This document shows, one piece after another, positions 1-11,798 of a stretch of DNA of 64,000 nucleotides. The DNA comes from Acanthamoeba castellanii str. Neff (taxonomy: Eukaryota > Discosea > Longamoebia > Acanthamoebidae), in NCBI RefSeq assembly GCF_000313135.1, contig NW_004457431.1, positions 236,935-300,934 on the forward strand, in the 5' to 3' direction. The position numbers were made by a program, and so were the translations under genes. Below the pieces are notes generated by a model. That model was not told the DNA's origin. It did no database searches and saw only the letters and a list, made by a program, of their open reading frames with translations. The first letter of the stretch is position 1, and the number at the start of each line of letters is the position of its first letter.

Positions 1-2941
1 GCTCAGCGTGGCTGCTACGCCAATGGCCACACCAACTTGGCCAAGGGTGTTGCCCAACCTGGCAGTCTTTTGGTTGGACAAGCACCTGTACAGACAAGAT
101 GACATTTAGAGTGATTGAGACTGAGCAATGCTACACCCAAAGGGGACTTACGCAAGGGCGCCGATGCAGGAACCGGCGGAGACGAGGCCGGCAAGAGAGT
201 GGAGGGACTGGGGTCCGTAGATTGACTGCGCCGCGAGAGCTCCGCCAATGAAGAGGCCGGTGGGGATAGTATACAAGTAGCCGTAGTCCTTGGGGTCGCC
301 CTCCCTCTTGAACATGTCCAGCATCCTACCAGTGACCTGCAGGCATTGGCGACGTTAATGATCGATCAAGGCGTCGCACTAACATGCGACTGCGAGTGCA
401 CCTTGAATCCGCCGAATACGTTGACGGCGGACATGTACACGGCGCTGGCGGCTAGAAGGCTGGGCATGTCGTCGGGCAAGTAGCCTCCGCCCATGAGATG
501 CAATCCACCAATGCCCACAACGCCAGACACGGCGTTGGTGACCGACATCAAAGGCGAGTGGAGAGCCGGGGTCACTCCCCAGACGACCTGTGCGATTGGT
601 TGAGCGAGTTCCTAGGGACCACGTTGCACGAGAGGGGGAGAGGGAGGGGGGGGGGGCAAACCTGATAGCCCACAATCGAAGCCAGTGCAAACGTCGTCAG
701 GGCAGTGTCAAAGCCCGGCGGCGAAAAGGTGCCCAGCGCTGATGAGTAAGAGGTGAATATGAGTGCAGTGCAGCTTTGGGCATGCACGGGTCAAATTCGA
801 ACCTAGCGCAGCAGTGAAGGCGGCCGATGTCATAGTGATGTTCTTGAGTGCGGCCTTGTACGGATCCTGCACTAGCTCTTCCTTCTTTAGCTCCTTAACA
901 GCTTGGTCTGCTGCCGCGGCCATGGCTTCATGGACGGAGGCAGAGGATAGGTCAGTGAGTAGCTGTGGACACATTGAACCCAACGTGCGTACCTTGCGCG
1001 ACCGCAGGCTGAGCTGGCTTTGGTGCAGGCCAAACGAGCTGCCCGTTATGAAGAACAATAGAGCCTCTCACGACCTTTGTGTAAATAGCAAGAGATGAGA
1101 TTGAGGCAACGCGTTTACGGTTAGAGAAAAAGTGAGAGAGTGGGGTCTACCTCGTCCTCGAGATTGATCCCGAAAGCGTTCTTTGTCCCATCGGCGGGCG
1201 TCAGAGAGAGCAAGAACTTTGTGATGTTGTTCGAGTAGAGAGTTGACGATTGCGTGGGCAGCTGGCTGGGCAGATCGGTGAGGCCGATGCAAGTTATGTC
1301 CTGGAGCACTTGATGATTAGCGCATTCATGCATGTACATGCGGAGAGTGAAGCAAGAACTGACCTTGTAAGTGTAGATCTCTCCTGGCCTGGTCACTTCA
1401 ATGTTGCCTCCCGTTTCTGCGGCTAAGTCAACTAGAACGGAGCCCGGTTTCATCGCGTCCACCTGCCATCAACATACAGGGTCAACCAACTACCAACTAC
1501 CAACTAATTAATGGGCTTGAAAGAGCACACAAACCATCGCCTTGGTGATCAGCCTTGGAGCTGGCTTGCCTGGAATGAGAGCCGTAGTGATGACGATATC
1601 AACTTCCTGCGGGGGGTATCAAAAGGTGCTTAGGAAGGGACACAAGAAATGAAGCAGGCAAGAGGTGTCCACCTTGAGCTGCTTGGCGAACAGGGCCATC
1701 TCTGCTTCGATGAACTCCTTCGACATCTCTTTGGCATACCCGCCGCCTCCTTCCCCCTCTTCCTTGATAAGCACCTCCAGAAACTCGGCACCCAACGATT
1801 GCACCTGGGCAGCCGTTTCCGAAAGTGAGATGATGAGCAACATGACGCGGAGCGGGGACGCACAGCGCACCTGTTCTCTAGCAGCCGGTCTCGTGTCGAA
1901 TGCTCGCACAATCGCGCCCATGCTCCTGGCTGTGGCAACTGCAGACAGGCCAGCTACGCCCGCGCCGATCACCAGCACCTTTGCAGGTGGTACCTGCATT
2001 GGACAAGGAGTTGGCCTCTTGAACACCTTGTGGCGGGCTTGGGGGAGAGGAGGAGGGGGGGGGGCAATAGCGAACGGACCTTTCCTGCGGCAGTTATCTG
2101 GCCAGTGAAGTATCGACCGAAATGGTTCGCAGCAAGTACTGTCCGAAGCAGCACATGGTGGCTTGGGGTGAGGGAGGCGGCGCCAACGCGGAAGGGAAAA
2201 CAAAGGAAAGAGAGAAAGGGCGGGAAAGAGTGGAGGCGCACCAACGGATTTGTATCCTGCGATGTTGGCCATGGAGGAGAGAGCGTCGAAGGTCTGGGCG
2301 CGCGAGATGCGAGGTATGGCGTCCATCGCGAAGACGTTGAGTCCCTTATTCTGCGCCACCATGCGATCGACGAGATCTCGGTTCTGGGCGGGCCACAGGA
2401 ATGAGATGAGGGTCGATCGATCCTTCAGCATCTCCACCTCATGCCTCCCGAGTTCCTTGTTCTCCAGCGGTGGCCTCACTTTCAGCACGATGTCGGCCGC
2501 AGCGAGGGTCTCGGTCGAATTGGCCGCAATCTCAGCGCCATTGGCGACGTACTCCTCATTGAGGAACTTCGCGTTGAAGCCTGCGTTGTCTTCTATGACT
2601 ACCTTGAAGCCCTGCTTCGTGAGCAGTCGCGCATTGGCAGGGCTAATCGCTACACGTCGCTCGGTGTGATGTATCTCTTTCGGCACGCCGATCGTGAGCC
2701 GCGAGTAGGGCACGCCGCCGTTCGATGCAGACGACACAGCTGACGCCGAGGGCCTTGTCGTGAAGTACGCCCTCCCTGGCACGTAGCTGCCAATCCTCTT
2801 GAAGAGCGATAGATTCGGGGAGCTTGCGCCGCCCAAGGGCAGACAGGCTCTGGCCTTCATCTTGTTCCCTTGACAGAGCGCCAAATCTACAGATCCACGC
2901 AAGCTCTCTGTTGATCTTAGTCTACACGACGCGCCAAGCAT
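1..2941 (-). CDS. NNT: NAD(P) transhydrogenase, mitochondrial, alpha-beta fused (3' part beyond window)
   Basis: Proton-translocating transhydrogenase of the inner mitochondrial membrane, which couples NADH/NADP+ hydride transfer to the proton gradient and supplies mitochondrial NADPH. The first exon starts at 2941 with a presequence rich in Arg and Ser, then [16 protein letters not shown], the typical start of the NAD-binding alpha (dI) domain. Later exons give the dinucleotide fold [20 protein letters not shown] followed by [12 protein letters not shown]. About 1305-1151 holds [13 protein letters not shown]. The 366-575 region encodes the first membrane helices ([16 protein letters not shown]). 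At the left edge [19 protein letters not shown] begins the beta-subunit membrane region, so the order is alpha then beta, as in animal NNT. At least ten short introns are visible, for example one ending at 1990 before [12 protein letters not shown]. The NADP-binding dIII domain lies outside the window. Confidence 0.95.
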
Positions 2942-3274
2942 CTATGTGAGCCGAAAACGCATGCAAGAGCCATAACAGTACAACATACAGCTCGCTACTG
3001 CTGAACGCCCCTCACCAAGTAGTTTTGGCTCACAAGGTTGGCCTTCTTCTTGAAGCCTTGCGTTGCTGGCGAGCAGTTGTGGTTGTGGTGGTGTAGTGGT
3101 GAGTGGTGTATGCACACGCCAGGGTGACTTTTCACACCTCTTGACGAAACGTTCCAATTCGCGGTTCAATTCCACCACCAATCCACGAAGAGCACAAATA
3201 TTAATAAATGTTTTTATGGCTGTGTTCAAAATTGTACAAAATGTTTGCCGCCGCTGTGCCTTCATGCTCTGCGA
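2942..3274. other. intergenic, upstream of NNT
   Basis: About 330 bp between the start of the transhydrogenase gene and the stop of the upstream nicotinamidase gene, both on the minus strand. It must contain the NNT promoter and the nicotinamidase 3' end. An A/T-rich patch at about 3196-3240 may serve polyadenylation. I see no supportable gene or clear TATA box. Confidence 0.5.
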
Positions 3275-4557
3275 CTAGTTGGTGCTCAGCGTCCCTCGCT
3301 CCCTGCTCTCTTCCACGGCGAGTGCTGGTGAAGATGCAGATGAAGAAGCTGTTCGCCGCCTGTGCGCGGCCTCGAGGTGGTTGTTGTTGTCGCTGTTGTG
3401 GTCCTTCTCGTCGAGACTCTTCTCCAGGTCCTGGCTGCTGATGATCTTGACGCCCGCCTGTCGCATCCGCTCGCTCATGGCCTTGATCCCGTCGTTGTCC
3501 ACCCCCTTGCATCCATCCGACACCACGTAGACGTTGTAGCCCAGCTCTCGACCCTCGAGCGCGGTGAAGGCGACGCAGTAGTCCCACGCGAGGCCGCACA
3601 GATAAATGTCCCTGACGCCCTCGGCCCGCAGGATATCGTGCAGGTTGGTCTTGTTGAGCTTGGCATTGTCGTAGAAGGCCGAGTAGCTGTCGACCTTCGA
3701 GTTGGTTCCCTTCTTGACGAAGGAGTCTTCGTTCTCCACCTTGAGGTCCTTGTGCAGCTTCCAGCCCCATGTCCCCTCGACACAGTGCACCGGCCACAGC
3801 TTCTGCTCCATCTCTGGCAGCTTCTCCGGACCCTAGAATGCAATCGAGTAGGTAAGATGATGACGTTCACTCCCGCAGGTGCGTGTGTGGTGGTGGAGTG
3901 AGCAAGGGGAAGAACGGACCTGAAGTATGACCGTATCGAACATCTTGGCTTGCTCAGGCTTGATTGGCGACTTCTCGTGGAACGGATGTTTGCTGGCGTT
4001 AGTGATGAAGGAGCAATGGTCTTCTGGGTGGCTGTCTAGAGTCCACACCACCTTTCGCCAATACTCGTGCGCTCGAAGCTTATTGACCTGCAATAGACAG
4101 CAAAGTGAGCCTATCACGCTAGCAAGAGAGTTGGCGCACTACTAAGCGTGTGACCAAGAACTTCTAGGGCGGTATTAGTGGACGACTCATAGAGCGGTAA
4201 CGCACCACAGGAATTACGTCGAGGGCTTCGTGGCCAGACGGGCACGACCTGATGGCCAAGCTGCCCTCGATGAAGTCGTTCTGCAAATCGATGAGCAGGA
4301 GCGCAGCCGAAGATCGTTTGTGTGCCTTCTTCATGTGGGCCTTGTCCCCGGACGCGTCGTCTATCTGTGGTCATAAAATCAAATCCTCTGAGCTTGTGTG
4401 CGAGCACAAAGTTGAATTGGTTGCGCACCTGAGATGTGTGGGTCTTGAAGTTGCCGGTCTCCATCTTGTAGCCGTGAGGCCTGTCCTGGTAAATTTCCTT
4501 TGGTTGCCTCAAATCGCTCTTCTGCGGAGGTACGCTTGTCATGAGCCGCGATGCCAC
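3275..4557 (-). CDS. Nicotinamidase (isochorismatase-fold)
   Basis: Hydrolyses nicotinamide to nicotinate for NAD+ salvage. Four exons are inferred. Exon 1 (about 4557-4430) ends GNFKTHTSQ. Exon 2 (about 4362-4205) carries LLIDLQNDFIEGSLA, whose first Asp is the catalytic acid. Exon 3 (about 4089-3921) carries TLDSHPEDHCSF, with the metal-binding Asp-His region. Exon 4 (3833-3275) has WPVHCVEGTWG and YLCGLAWDYCVAFTA, where the second Cys is the expected nucleophile. Splicing exon 2 to 3 gives ALDVIPVVNKLRAH, as expected for the family. Odd feature: after the conserved core there is a tail of about 45 residues rich in Asn, His, Ser and Ala that is absent from compact bacterial PncA; it looks disordered. 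The family call is firm; the tail's role is unknown. Confidence 0.92.
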
Positions 4558-5077
4558 AAGGATCTGTGCGCAAACAGAGTTGCCTTTAGTCCCTTTTGCG
4601 ATGCGGCGATGGAGGATTTGAAACGCGAGGTTGTAAAAATGAAAACGATGAATGCCAGCTCACGAAGCGCAGACCGCAACGTACGCGATGAGTCGAATCG
4701 AGAGTGGATTTTAAGTAGGAATTGGGACCCTCTTATTGGGGAATGCTTCAACCTCTTGTCGATTGCACGAATGGCAAGATCCGCTAATCTTCTCCTTTCT
4801 CCTGTTGTTCTCTTTCCTGGTCCTTCGCCCCACGAGTCACAGCCCAGGGTCCTGTCGACACTCCCTAGAATTTCCCCGACAGACAGGCCTCGCGCAGCTC
4901 CCGCCCAGCTCCCGTACTCGAGCGTCCAAAAGCCGTCGGCTGAACCGCCCAATCGGCAGCCCAAGGTCCCAACGAGCGCTAGAGAAAAAGCGAACGAAAA
5001 GAACCCGCACGCGGCGCCACAGTGTCCACAGTGTTGGGGCAACTCTTTTGTGCTGATGCAGAGCTACAACAGGCTCG
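4558..5077. other. intergenic, no gene recognised
   Basis: About 520 bp between the nicotinamidase start and the BRE1-like stop. Open frames cross it on both strands, but none shows a recognisable motif, a credible start context or splice-supported continuation. It probably holds the nicotinamidase promoter and 5' leader. Confidence 0.45.
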
Positions 5078-8000
5078 CTAGTCTTCTTCGTCTTTCACGT
5101 CGTCGAAGCCAAGGTAGATGCTGTGTACATCGTTCTCTCCGAAGGGCTTGGCGCAGCCCGGGCATTTCCTGTGTTGCGCGAGGGGTGTTAGATGCAGGGG
5201 GGCTCATCGACAATATAAGTTGGGCTGAGGGGAAGCATCAAGGCGTACCTGTTGCGCAGCTGCAGTCTGCTCTTCACGCACGGGTTGCAGAACACGTGGA
5301 AGCAGCGCGTGATGACCGTATCCTTCATGTTGTCGTTGCAGACGGGGCATCGCAGCATTTTCTGTTTTGAGTGAACATGCGTGAGACAGAAGAAGATCAG
5401 AGTGCTGGCGAAGGGCAAGAATCGAGCACAAAACACATGAAAGAGGGACGTACCCGGAGCGTGCTGACTTCTTCCTCGAGCAGAGTATCGACCGACCCTC
5501 TGGCCGACAGACGCTCAACCTTTCTCTTGAGCGTGTTCCTTTCCTCCATCAGGCGGGAGATCTTGTCCTCTCCTCTTTCAAGCGCGCTGCTCTGTTCGTC
5601 CAGCTTCTTCTTGTATTCGGCGAGAGCGGCAGTCGCTTGGTCCTGCAGGCAAAGCGCGGTGAGAGCCGGCCTCTTGAGCGTAGCAAGATTAGCGCAGCGC
5701 GTTAGGTACCAGCTTGGCCTTGAACTCCACAAGCTGCTGTGCAGCGTCCCTAGCGGCCCTCTTGTGAGCCTCAATCAGGTTGGTGAACGAGGAGATCTGT
5801 TCGTTGGCCTTGATCATCTGTTCCTCGATCATCTTGGCCTTCGTTTCCTCTCGCTTGAGCAGCTCCTTCTGCTGCTCATATCTACATGATCGAGTGTGAA
5901 AGGGATGTGAGTCATGTCGCATAAACGATCAAGTTCTTGAGGGGCAAAGGCAAACCTTTCGCCCGCGAGCTTAATTTGGAACTGGAGCTGTTTCGTCTCC
6001 TCTCGAAGCTGGTTCTGCAGCTGCTCGGACTTGATCCTCTGTAATCGTGTGAACAAGGAAAGGCTAAGCAAGCGCGGTCAGAGGGCGGTGAATAGCGGGA
6101 CGTACGTCGGACATGAGCTTGGTGGTGGTCTCGTCCTTGTCGGATAGCTCGTGCAGCAACCTCGTGTTTTGCTCCATTGTGGACTCGAACTCTTTGGAAA
6201 TGACCTCCATTTCCGACAGATAGCTGCACGAACAACAATCGTTGCACAAATTGTCAGCGACATCAGCAACAGCACAGCCGGCTGCACGAGGAACATACGC
6301 CGCGTTCTCCGCTTTGGTCGCGTCGAGTGATTTCTGGAGCTCTCGGATCGATTGGTCTGCTTTGGACAGCAAGCGCGGATAGTCCTTCTCCTGTGGGGGA
6401 ACGATTCAGCTTGGAGCCACGTCACCGTGTGAGTTAGCCACTGAGACAGGGTACCTTGTCGTGCGAGTGTTGGTGGTGGTGATGCGGGTGGGGCGATGCA
6501 GATGAGGATGAGGAAGAGGAAGAGGAAGAGGAAGACGAGGATGAGGACGAGGACGGCCCAGAGGGTGCGGGAGCAACAAGCTTGTTCTTGGGCTCGTATT
6601 TGGCGAGGCGAGATTTGAGATAGGTGTTCTCATCGGCCAGCTTGCGCTCATTACGTCGAATCTCATGCAGCTCGCGCTGTTCCCTAGGCAGGCTTTCGGT
6701 TATCGATCTCAATTCCCTCTGCGCATCGTCGTGTTTCCTAAGCACGAGAGCATGAAGAGTCAACCCAACAGTCAAAGGCGCGGAGAAAGAAACGCGCTCA
6801 CCTCTTAAAGTCGTCCATCCCTCGCTGGAGCACCTTGACTTTCTCTTGCAGCTCTGCAACTTCAGGAGCCTGAGAGAAAACGGACTGGAACGTTCAGTAA
6901 CGCCGGGGAAAAAGGTGGGCGATGAGGAGAGGGAAGCTACCCTTGGCTCGCTGGTGTGAGCTCTCTCAGGCTCCCTGCCTCGTTCCTTGTCCTTCTGTTC
7001 CCGGAGCTTTTCGAGCTCTTTTCGCAACTTGGCGCTTTGATCCTGGAGCGTCGCGATCGTCATCTTGAACTCGTTGATCAACTGCATCCGGATGGTTGAG
7101 GTGGCGTATTAGGGTGACCGGCGGGCAGTGGCACTGGCAGCACAGTAAGGCAGGACATCATGGTGATGGTGATATATTACCTGCTGGCTCGGGAGTGATG
7201 CCTTCTTCTGCTCTAAGCGATAGATAAGGTTGTCTCTCTCGCCTCGTATGCGAGCGAGAGCTGCATCCTTCTCTTTGATCTCCTTCTCCAGCTCCTGCCG
7301 TCTGGCTTGTTCGTTTTTCTGCGGTTGAGGGTGATCGATGCGAGCATAGGTAAGAGAGGCGAGATACGAGGAGACACTGACCATCAGACAGGAAACGCAC
7401 CTGAGCCCGATCCTTCTCCTCCCGCCTCTCCTGCTCTAGAGTAGCAACACTCCTCTGCAGCTGCGAGCACAATCCTCTCTGCGACTCGTAATCCATCACA
7501 GCCATCTGCAGATGCGTCTCTAGCATCCTGAAAGCAGGCGATGTGCGGACGACGTGTTCCGGCAGATTGAGCAGCTGCAACCGCAACTGGGTCAGCGCCG
7601 GCTCAGCTCCAAGACCATCAAAAGCAGGTGGCAACAAATACCTTGTCATTAAGTTCGTTTAGTTCGTTCTTCAATTCCGCGCGGTCTTGGCGCAGTTTCT
7701 GTATCTCCTTCAGCCTGTTCTCTTCCACGGTTCTGGCGTCGGCCAGCTCTTCGCGTATCTTCTGCACCTCCTCTGGAGCCTGGATGTCACAGCAGTCAGG
7801 AAATGGAACATTGCCATCGTTGTGTTTGGGTTTTGTTTGACACGTTGGACAGCTTACCTCATGCGAGCCAAGAGAAGGCGATGACGAAGACGAAGACGAA
7901 GTGGAAGCAGCTGCAGCAGGGGCCGGTGCATTTGCGGCAGCCGTGGCCGCCTTAGTCTGCGCCTCTTGCAGCGCTTTGTTCTGAAAGGAGGCAAAATGCA

Positions 8001-9428
8001 AAGCTGAGGTAAGGATCCGCTCTAAAATGCTGACAAACAAAGAACGCTCATCTGATAAGCACCAATCTCTCGATCCTGTTGTGGCACGTCGACAGATCTG
8101 CCTTGAAATCTTCGATGTCCATAGTGAGCACCCTTATCTTCTGCTCAGCTTGCACCCAACCTGGTCGCATACGAAGATGGTGAGGCCTGCACCTGTGCTC
8201 GTTGCCCCCTTCACTATGAATACAAATCAAAACGGCGCACTCACCTGTCTTGGCGCTCGAATATCCTCTGCTCAGCTCCATGTTCTTGTGTTGCAGCTTG
8301 GCGACAAGCTTGTCCAAACCGGCCACCTGCTCGCGCAGCCCATTGCTCTCTTCCACCATCACTCGCTCAAGACTCGCTTCATTGTGGAGGGCAAAATGAG
8401 TAGGAAGTCAGGAGATCTGTGCACAACATGCAAGAGTGATCTAGTGGATTAGCGGGGGGGGGGCACTTACCTGCATCTTGAAGTCGTCTGGCCAGGTCGT
8501 CGCTCCTTCGCTTCTGCTTCTGCAGCGCGTCACAAACCCTTATGAGGATTTGTTTCGTAAACGAAGATCGTCGCTCGAGCGCGGGGTCAATCCGCTGCTT
8601 GAGCAGCAGTTTTTGGTACTCCTCGTCCCTAGCCTCGGCTTCCTCTTCATCAAGCTCCTGCTCATCTTCGTTGCCAAGCTCTTTCTCCTTCTTGATATCT
8701 TTTCTTTCTTCCTCGTTCATCAAATCCCCCTCATCGCCCAGCAGCATCTGCAGGAAGCTTCGTTCATCTTCCGGAGGATGGACCCTCCTCGATTCTGTCG
8801 GTGAAGAGATTTCGGGTCAGGACAGGAAAGCACTGACACAACGGCAGGCGATGGTACCTTCTCGCAAAATTTCATCCACCGTAGCTGGCTCGATTGTAGC
8901 CAGCACAGTGTGCAGGTTTTCATCGAGCTGCACCGATCGAGAACCAGCGTATCATTTAGTTGTTGGCACGCCAGCCCAATCTGATGTAGCAATGGGGGGG
9001 GGCTGACGTACCGAACTCCAGTGCTGCGTCACGTAGGCGAGCCCGTTGCTTGATTCCCTTTCCTTAGCCTCAACTGTGCGCAGCTTCGTCCGCAAGGAAG
9101 AAATCTCTTCCTTCTTCTCTTTGAGCAGGGTCGAAAGAGACTGATTTTGGTACTGCAGGAGCTCGAGCTCGCTCTATGACCATCGACGTTAAAGAATGCG
9201 GTTACTCTCTACCTACCATAGCTTCGTGGCTCGATTTGCCGTGTTCAATCATTCAAGCAATCTGCGCACCTTTTCGCCAGCAGCGCCGAATGTTACTCCA
9301 TAGCCCACCGCGGCCATGGTGGCGCCGCCACCTCCAGAGCCGCTCGCTTGGAAGGAGCGCTTCTTCGGCGGCGGGTGCGAGGTAGCGGCCGGCGTAGAGG
9401 CCGACAGCTTCCTCTTGTTGTTCGACAT
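5078..9428 (-). CDS. BRE1-type E3 ubiquitin ligase (RNF20/40 family)
   Basis: Family members monoubiquitinate histone H2B with a Rad6-type E2 in the nucleus. The start at 9428 gives MSNNKRKLSASTP and a basic PPKKRSF stretch, a likely nuclear signal. An in-frame ATG at 9479 is possible but less family-like. Most of the protein is coiled coil, spread over many short exons (for example QIKLAGERF, ELRSITESLPREQRELHEIR, EIQKLRQDRAELKNELNEL). A run of about 18 Ser and a His-rich patch lie near 6480-6560. The last exons give the RING finger: MLRCPVCNDNMKDTVITRC, FHVFCNPCVKSRLQLRNR, then KCPGCAKPFGENDVHSIYLG and an acidic end at 5078. The C3HC4 spacing and the C-terminal RING after a long coiled coil are diagnostic of BRE1. 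Confidence 0.92.
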
Positions 9429-10046
9429 CTTGATCCAAAAAAGCCGCTGAAAAAGAATGAGAAAACGGCCTTTGCTCATTCTTTATTTTTGGTCCGCTCG
9501 GGTGACGACGTTCAGCAGAGACCACAACTCACGAGTGATGGGGCAGTCCAGCTCTTCGTTTCTTTCTTCTCCCCTCGCCAATCTCTCCCGCTTCTCCGCC
9601 ACTACATTCACAGTTTAACGGCCCTGCTTGATGGTATGCTCCCAGCTTACGACCCGCTCTAGCTCAAGCTCGGCCAAGACGTTTCCCCCTTCCTCATCCC
9701 TGATTCGGTCTAATCATCCTACTCGTTGCCTACATCCTCGACCATTGGCCCCACAGCATCACGGTGTTCCCCAATTTCAGGGACTTCGGCATGCGCACCC
9801 TCATCGTTGGCAGTTCGAGCATGTTCCACAGTCTCGACGAGTCGGGATGAACCCACCCGTCTGCAAGACCATCAAGTTGGAGGATATGGCCGCAACCTTG
9901 GCCTCGTTCCTTGGTGCTGAATTGCATCCCCTCCTGGCCACGCATTCCCCGATTATCCTCGTGCCCTTGTGCACCTGCCATACCGCGCTGATGTCGCATT
10001 TGTCGTGGTTTGACGGCGAGTGGAGTCATAATCACCAACGCAAAAG
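9429..10046. other. intergenic with a possible decayed coding relic
   Basis: About 620 bp between the BRE1-like start and the end of the membrane-protein gene. The first 150 bp is presumably the BRE1 promoter. From about 9700 to 9960 the plus strand contains protein-like segments in two different frames: FPNFRDFGMRTLIVGSSSMF, ending in a stop at about 9847, then KTIKLEDMAATLASFLGAEL in the next frame. No splice pair clearly joins them. It could be a pseudogene fragment; the second segment faintly recalls the C-terminal end of alkaline-phosphatase-superfamily enzymes. Coincidence is not excluded. Confidence 0.25.
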
Positions 10047-11632
10047 CTATTCTCTAACGAACTGAACGCCCTTAACACCGCCGCAGCTCTCGCAGCTCGT
10101 GGGTTGACAGCGCACCCAGGGGCCACCTTCCAAGTGGTCAGATTCGTCGTGGTGCGGAGGCGCGGCGCCAAACGAGGACGCGTCAGAGTCCGGACGAAAG
10201 CCAGCTCTCGGAGGCATAGCCAGGGCGTACGGAGTCGGCATCATCACTGCCCTGGATCGGCATCACGTATGTGATGGTAAGCAGCAATGGAGCGTGGTTG
10301 CAGATCGAGAAAGGGATGACGTACACTTCGGGCGGGTTGATGCTCGTGTTGCCTGGGCCAAGACCGTCCCCTCCCTCTTCGTCTCGCCGCAGGAGGGCGT
10401 AGCTGTGTTCGCCCTCGCGGGCGTTGCGCCTCCGCTTGATGATGAGGGTGATGACCAGTCCGGCGATGATCAACAAGAGCCCCGCGCCCACGACCGAGAT
10501 GCCGGCGTAGAGCCAGGTGCGCTTGCGATGGTGCGCCGCCGCGGAACCTCGCACCTCCCTCAGCGGCACCAGCGTCACGCTGAAGTCGTCGATCGCCATC
10601 GCATTGTCCTTGCCCTCTCTGTCCCTGTGGGTCCATCTGTACATCATTGATTATCTGCGTGAGCGTTGTCATGGTGTTGGCCACTACGACCATCAAGTGT
10701 GGGAACATGCTGCCGCACCTGAGCTGAACAATCTTGTCCTTACCCCAGTCGTCAATTGCCAGGGTGTGCTTCACGGCCCGACGATTGGCCGGCTCGTTGC
10801 CGTTCAACTCTCGCTCCTCTCCGCCGGTCACTGGGCTGGTGAACGACAGTCTGTCTTTTACCATCCAAAGGCCGGGCGTCTACGCCGCTGCCGTCAGCAG
10901 AGGGGAGGAAAAAAAGTGTAAATAAATTCAAATAACAAAATACGAACCACGTCGAAGTAGCCCCACTTCTGGCTACGCTCGTAGTCCGCCGTGGACACAA
11001 TGCTGTAGTCGAAGACCAACATCGAGGTCCTGTTGAAGCCGCCCGCGCTCCACTGCTCGCCGTTGTACGCCACCTCCAGCGCCCACAGATACGTCTGCAC
11101 ATTGGGGGGGGGGTGCATTCACAGGTGAGCCCACCTAGGCCGAAGGAGGAGGAGGAGGAGAAGAAAGACAGCGTACGTCGGAGGTCTCGTGTTCATTGAC
11201 CATGAAGGCCACGCCCCAGGCGGTGTGGTGCATCTGGTTAGAGGTGAGCGACCCCAGCGCGCGCTCCCCGCTGCCCTCCTGCCCGTAGCTAAACAGGCCG
11301 CCGCCCTGCGCGGAGGACCCGGTGCTGGCGCTGTAGGTTGGACGCGACGTCCACCAGCCCGCCTCCAGGCCGCTCTTCTCCTCGGGCGGGAATGGGTGGT
11401 CCGTGCCGTGCGCTGCCAGGCCGTCAAAGTTTTGCGCGTAGGTCTGGCCCGGCAGGAGCACGATGGGCACGGGCGGCGTCTGGCTGTCGCCTGCCCCTCC
11501 TGCTGGTCTGACATCGGCCGCGCCAGAGGAAGCCGCCATCATCAAGAAGAAGATGATGATGGCGTATAGGTGCGGCAGAAGTCGCTGGTGAAGAAGTGGG
11601 GGCCTCTTGGCAAGTACTGTGTTGCCGTCCAT
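10047..11632 (-). CDS. Type I membrane protein with jelly-roll-like ectodomain, function unknown
   Basis: Not recognised as a named family. The start at 11632 gives a leader whose core YAIIIFFLMMA and following Ala/Gly run look like a signal peptide. The ectodomain begins VLLPGQTYAQNFDGLAA, continues with GWWTSRPTYSAS, LFSYGQEGSGERALGSL and AWGVAFMVNEHET, then TYLWALEVAYNGEQWSAG. This resembles extracellular beta-sandwich domains in secreted bacterial proteins that share ALGSL and a closing AIDDFSVTLV strand, which is also present here. One membrane span follows (LYAGISVVGAGLLLIIAGLV), then a basic stop-transfer IKRRRNAREG and a short cytosolic tail. A donor at about 10333 and an acceptor at about 10247 give the tail APPHHDESDHLEGG, ending at 10047; reading through would instead stop at 10183. 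It is head-to-head with the LRR gene. Confidence 0.75.
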
Positions 11633-11798
11633 GCTAGCGTCTGAGGGTGAGGTGAAGATGTAAGTGCCGGACAAGCCGGTGCGGGTCCAGGACATGAGCA
11701 AGAGCAGCGAAAAGCCTCCCGCTTGCCTCGGCCAACCACACGAAAGTCGACCCAAGCGTTTGAAAAAATAATAAAAAGAAAAACAGCAACAACGCAAG
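11633..11798. promoter_or_regulatory. short divergent promoter region
   Basis: Only 166 bp separates the start codons of the membrane-protein gene (minus) and the LRR gene (plus). Both 5' leaders and core promoters must fit here or overlap the neighbouring exon. It ends in an A-rich stretch just before the LRR start. No TATA box is evident. Confidence 0.5.

Noticed and set aside
4539..5042. 167-codon minus-strand frame between nicotinamidase and the BRE1-like gene
   Set aside because: No domain-like pattern, low-complexity composition, and it overlaps the nicotinamidase first exon in another frame.
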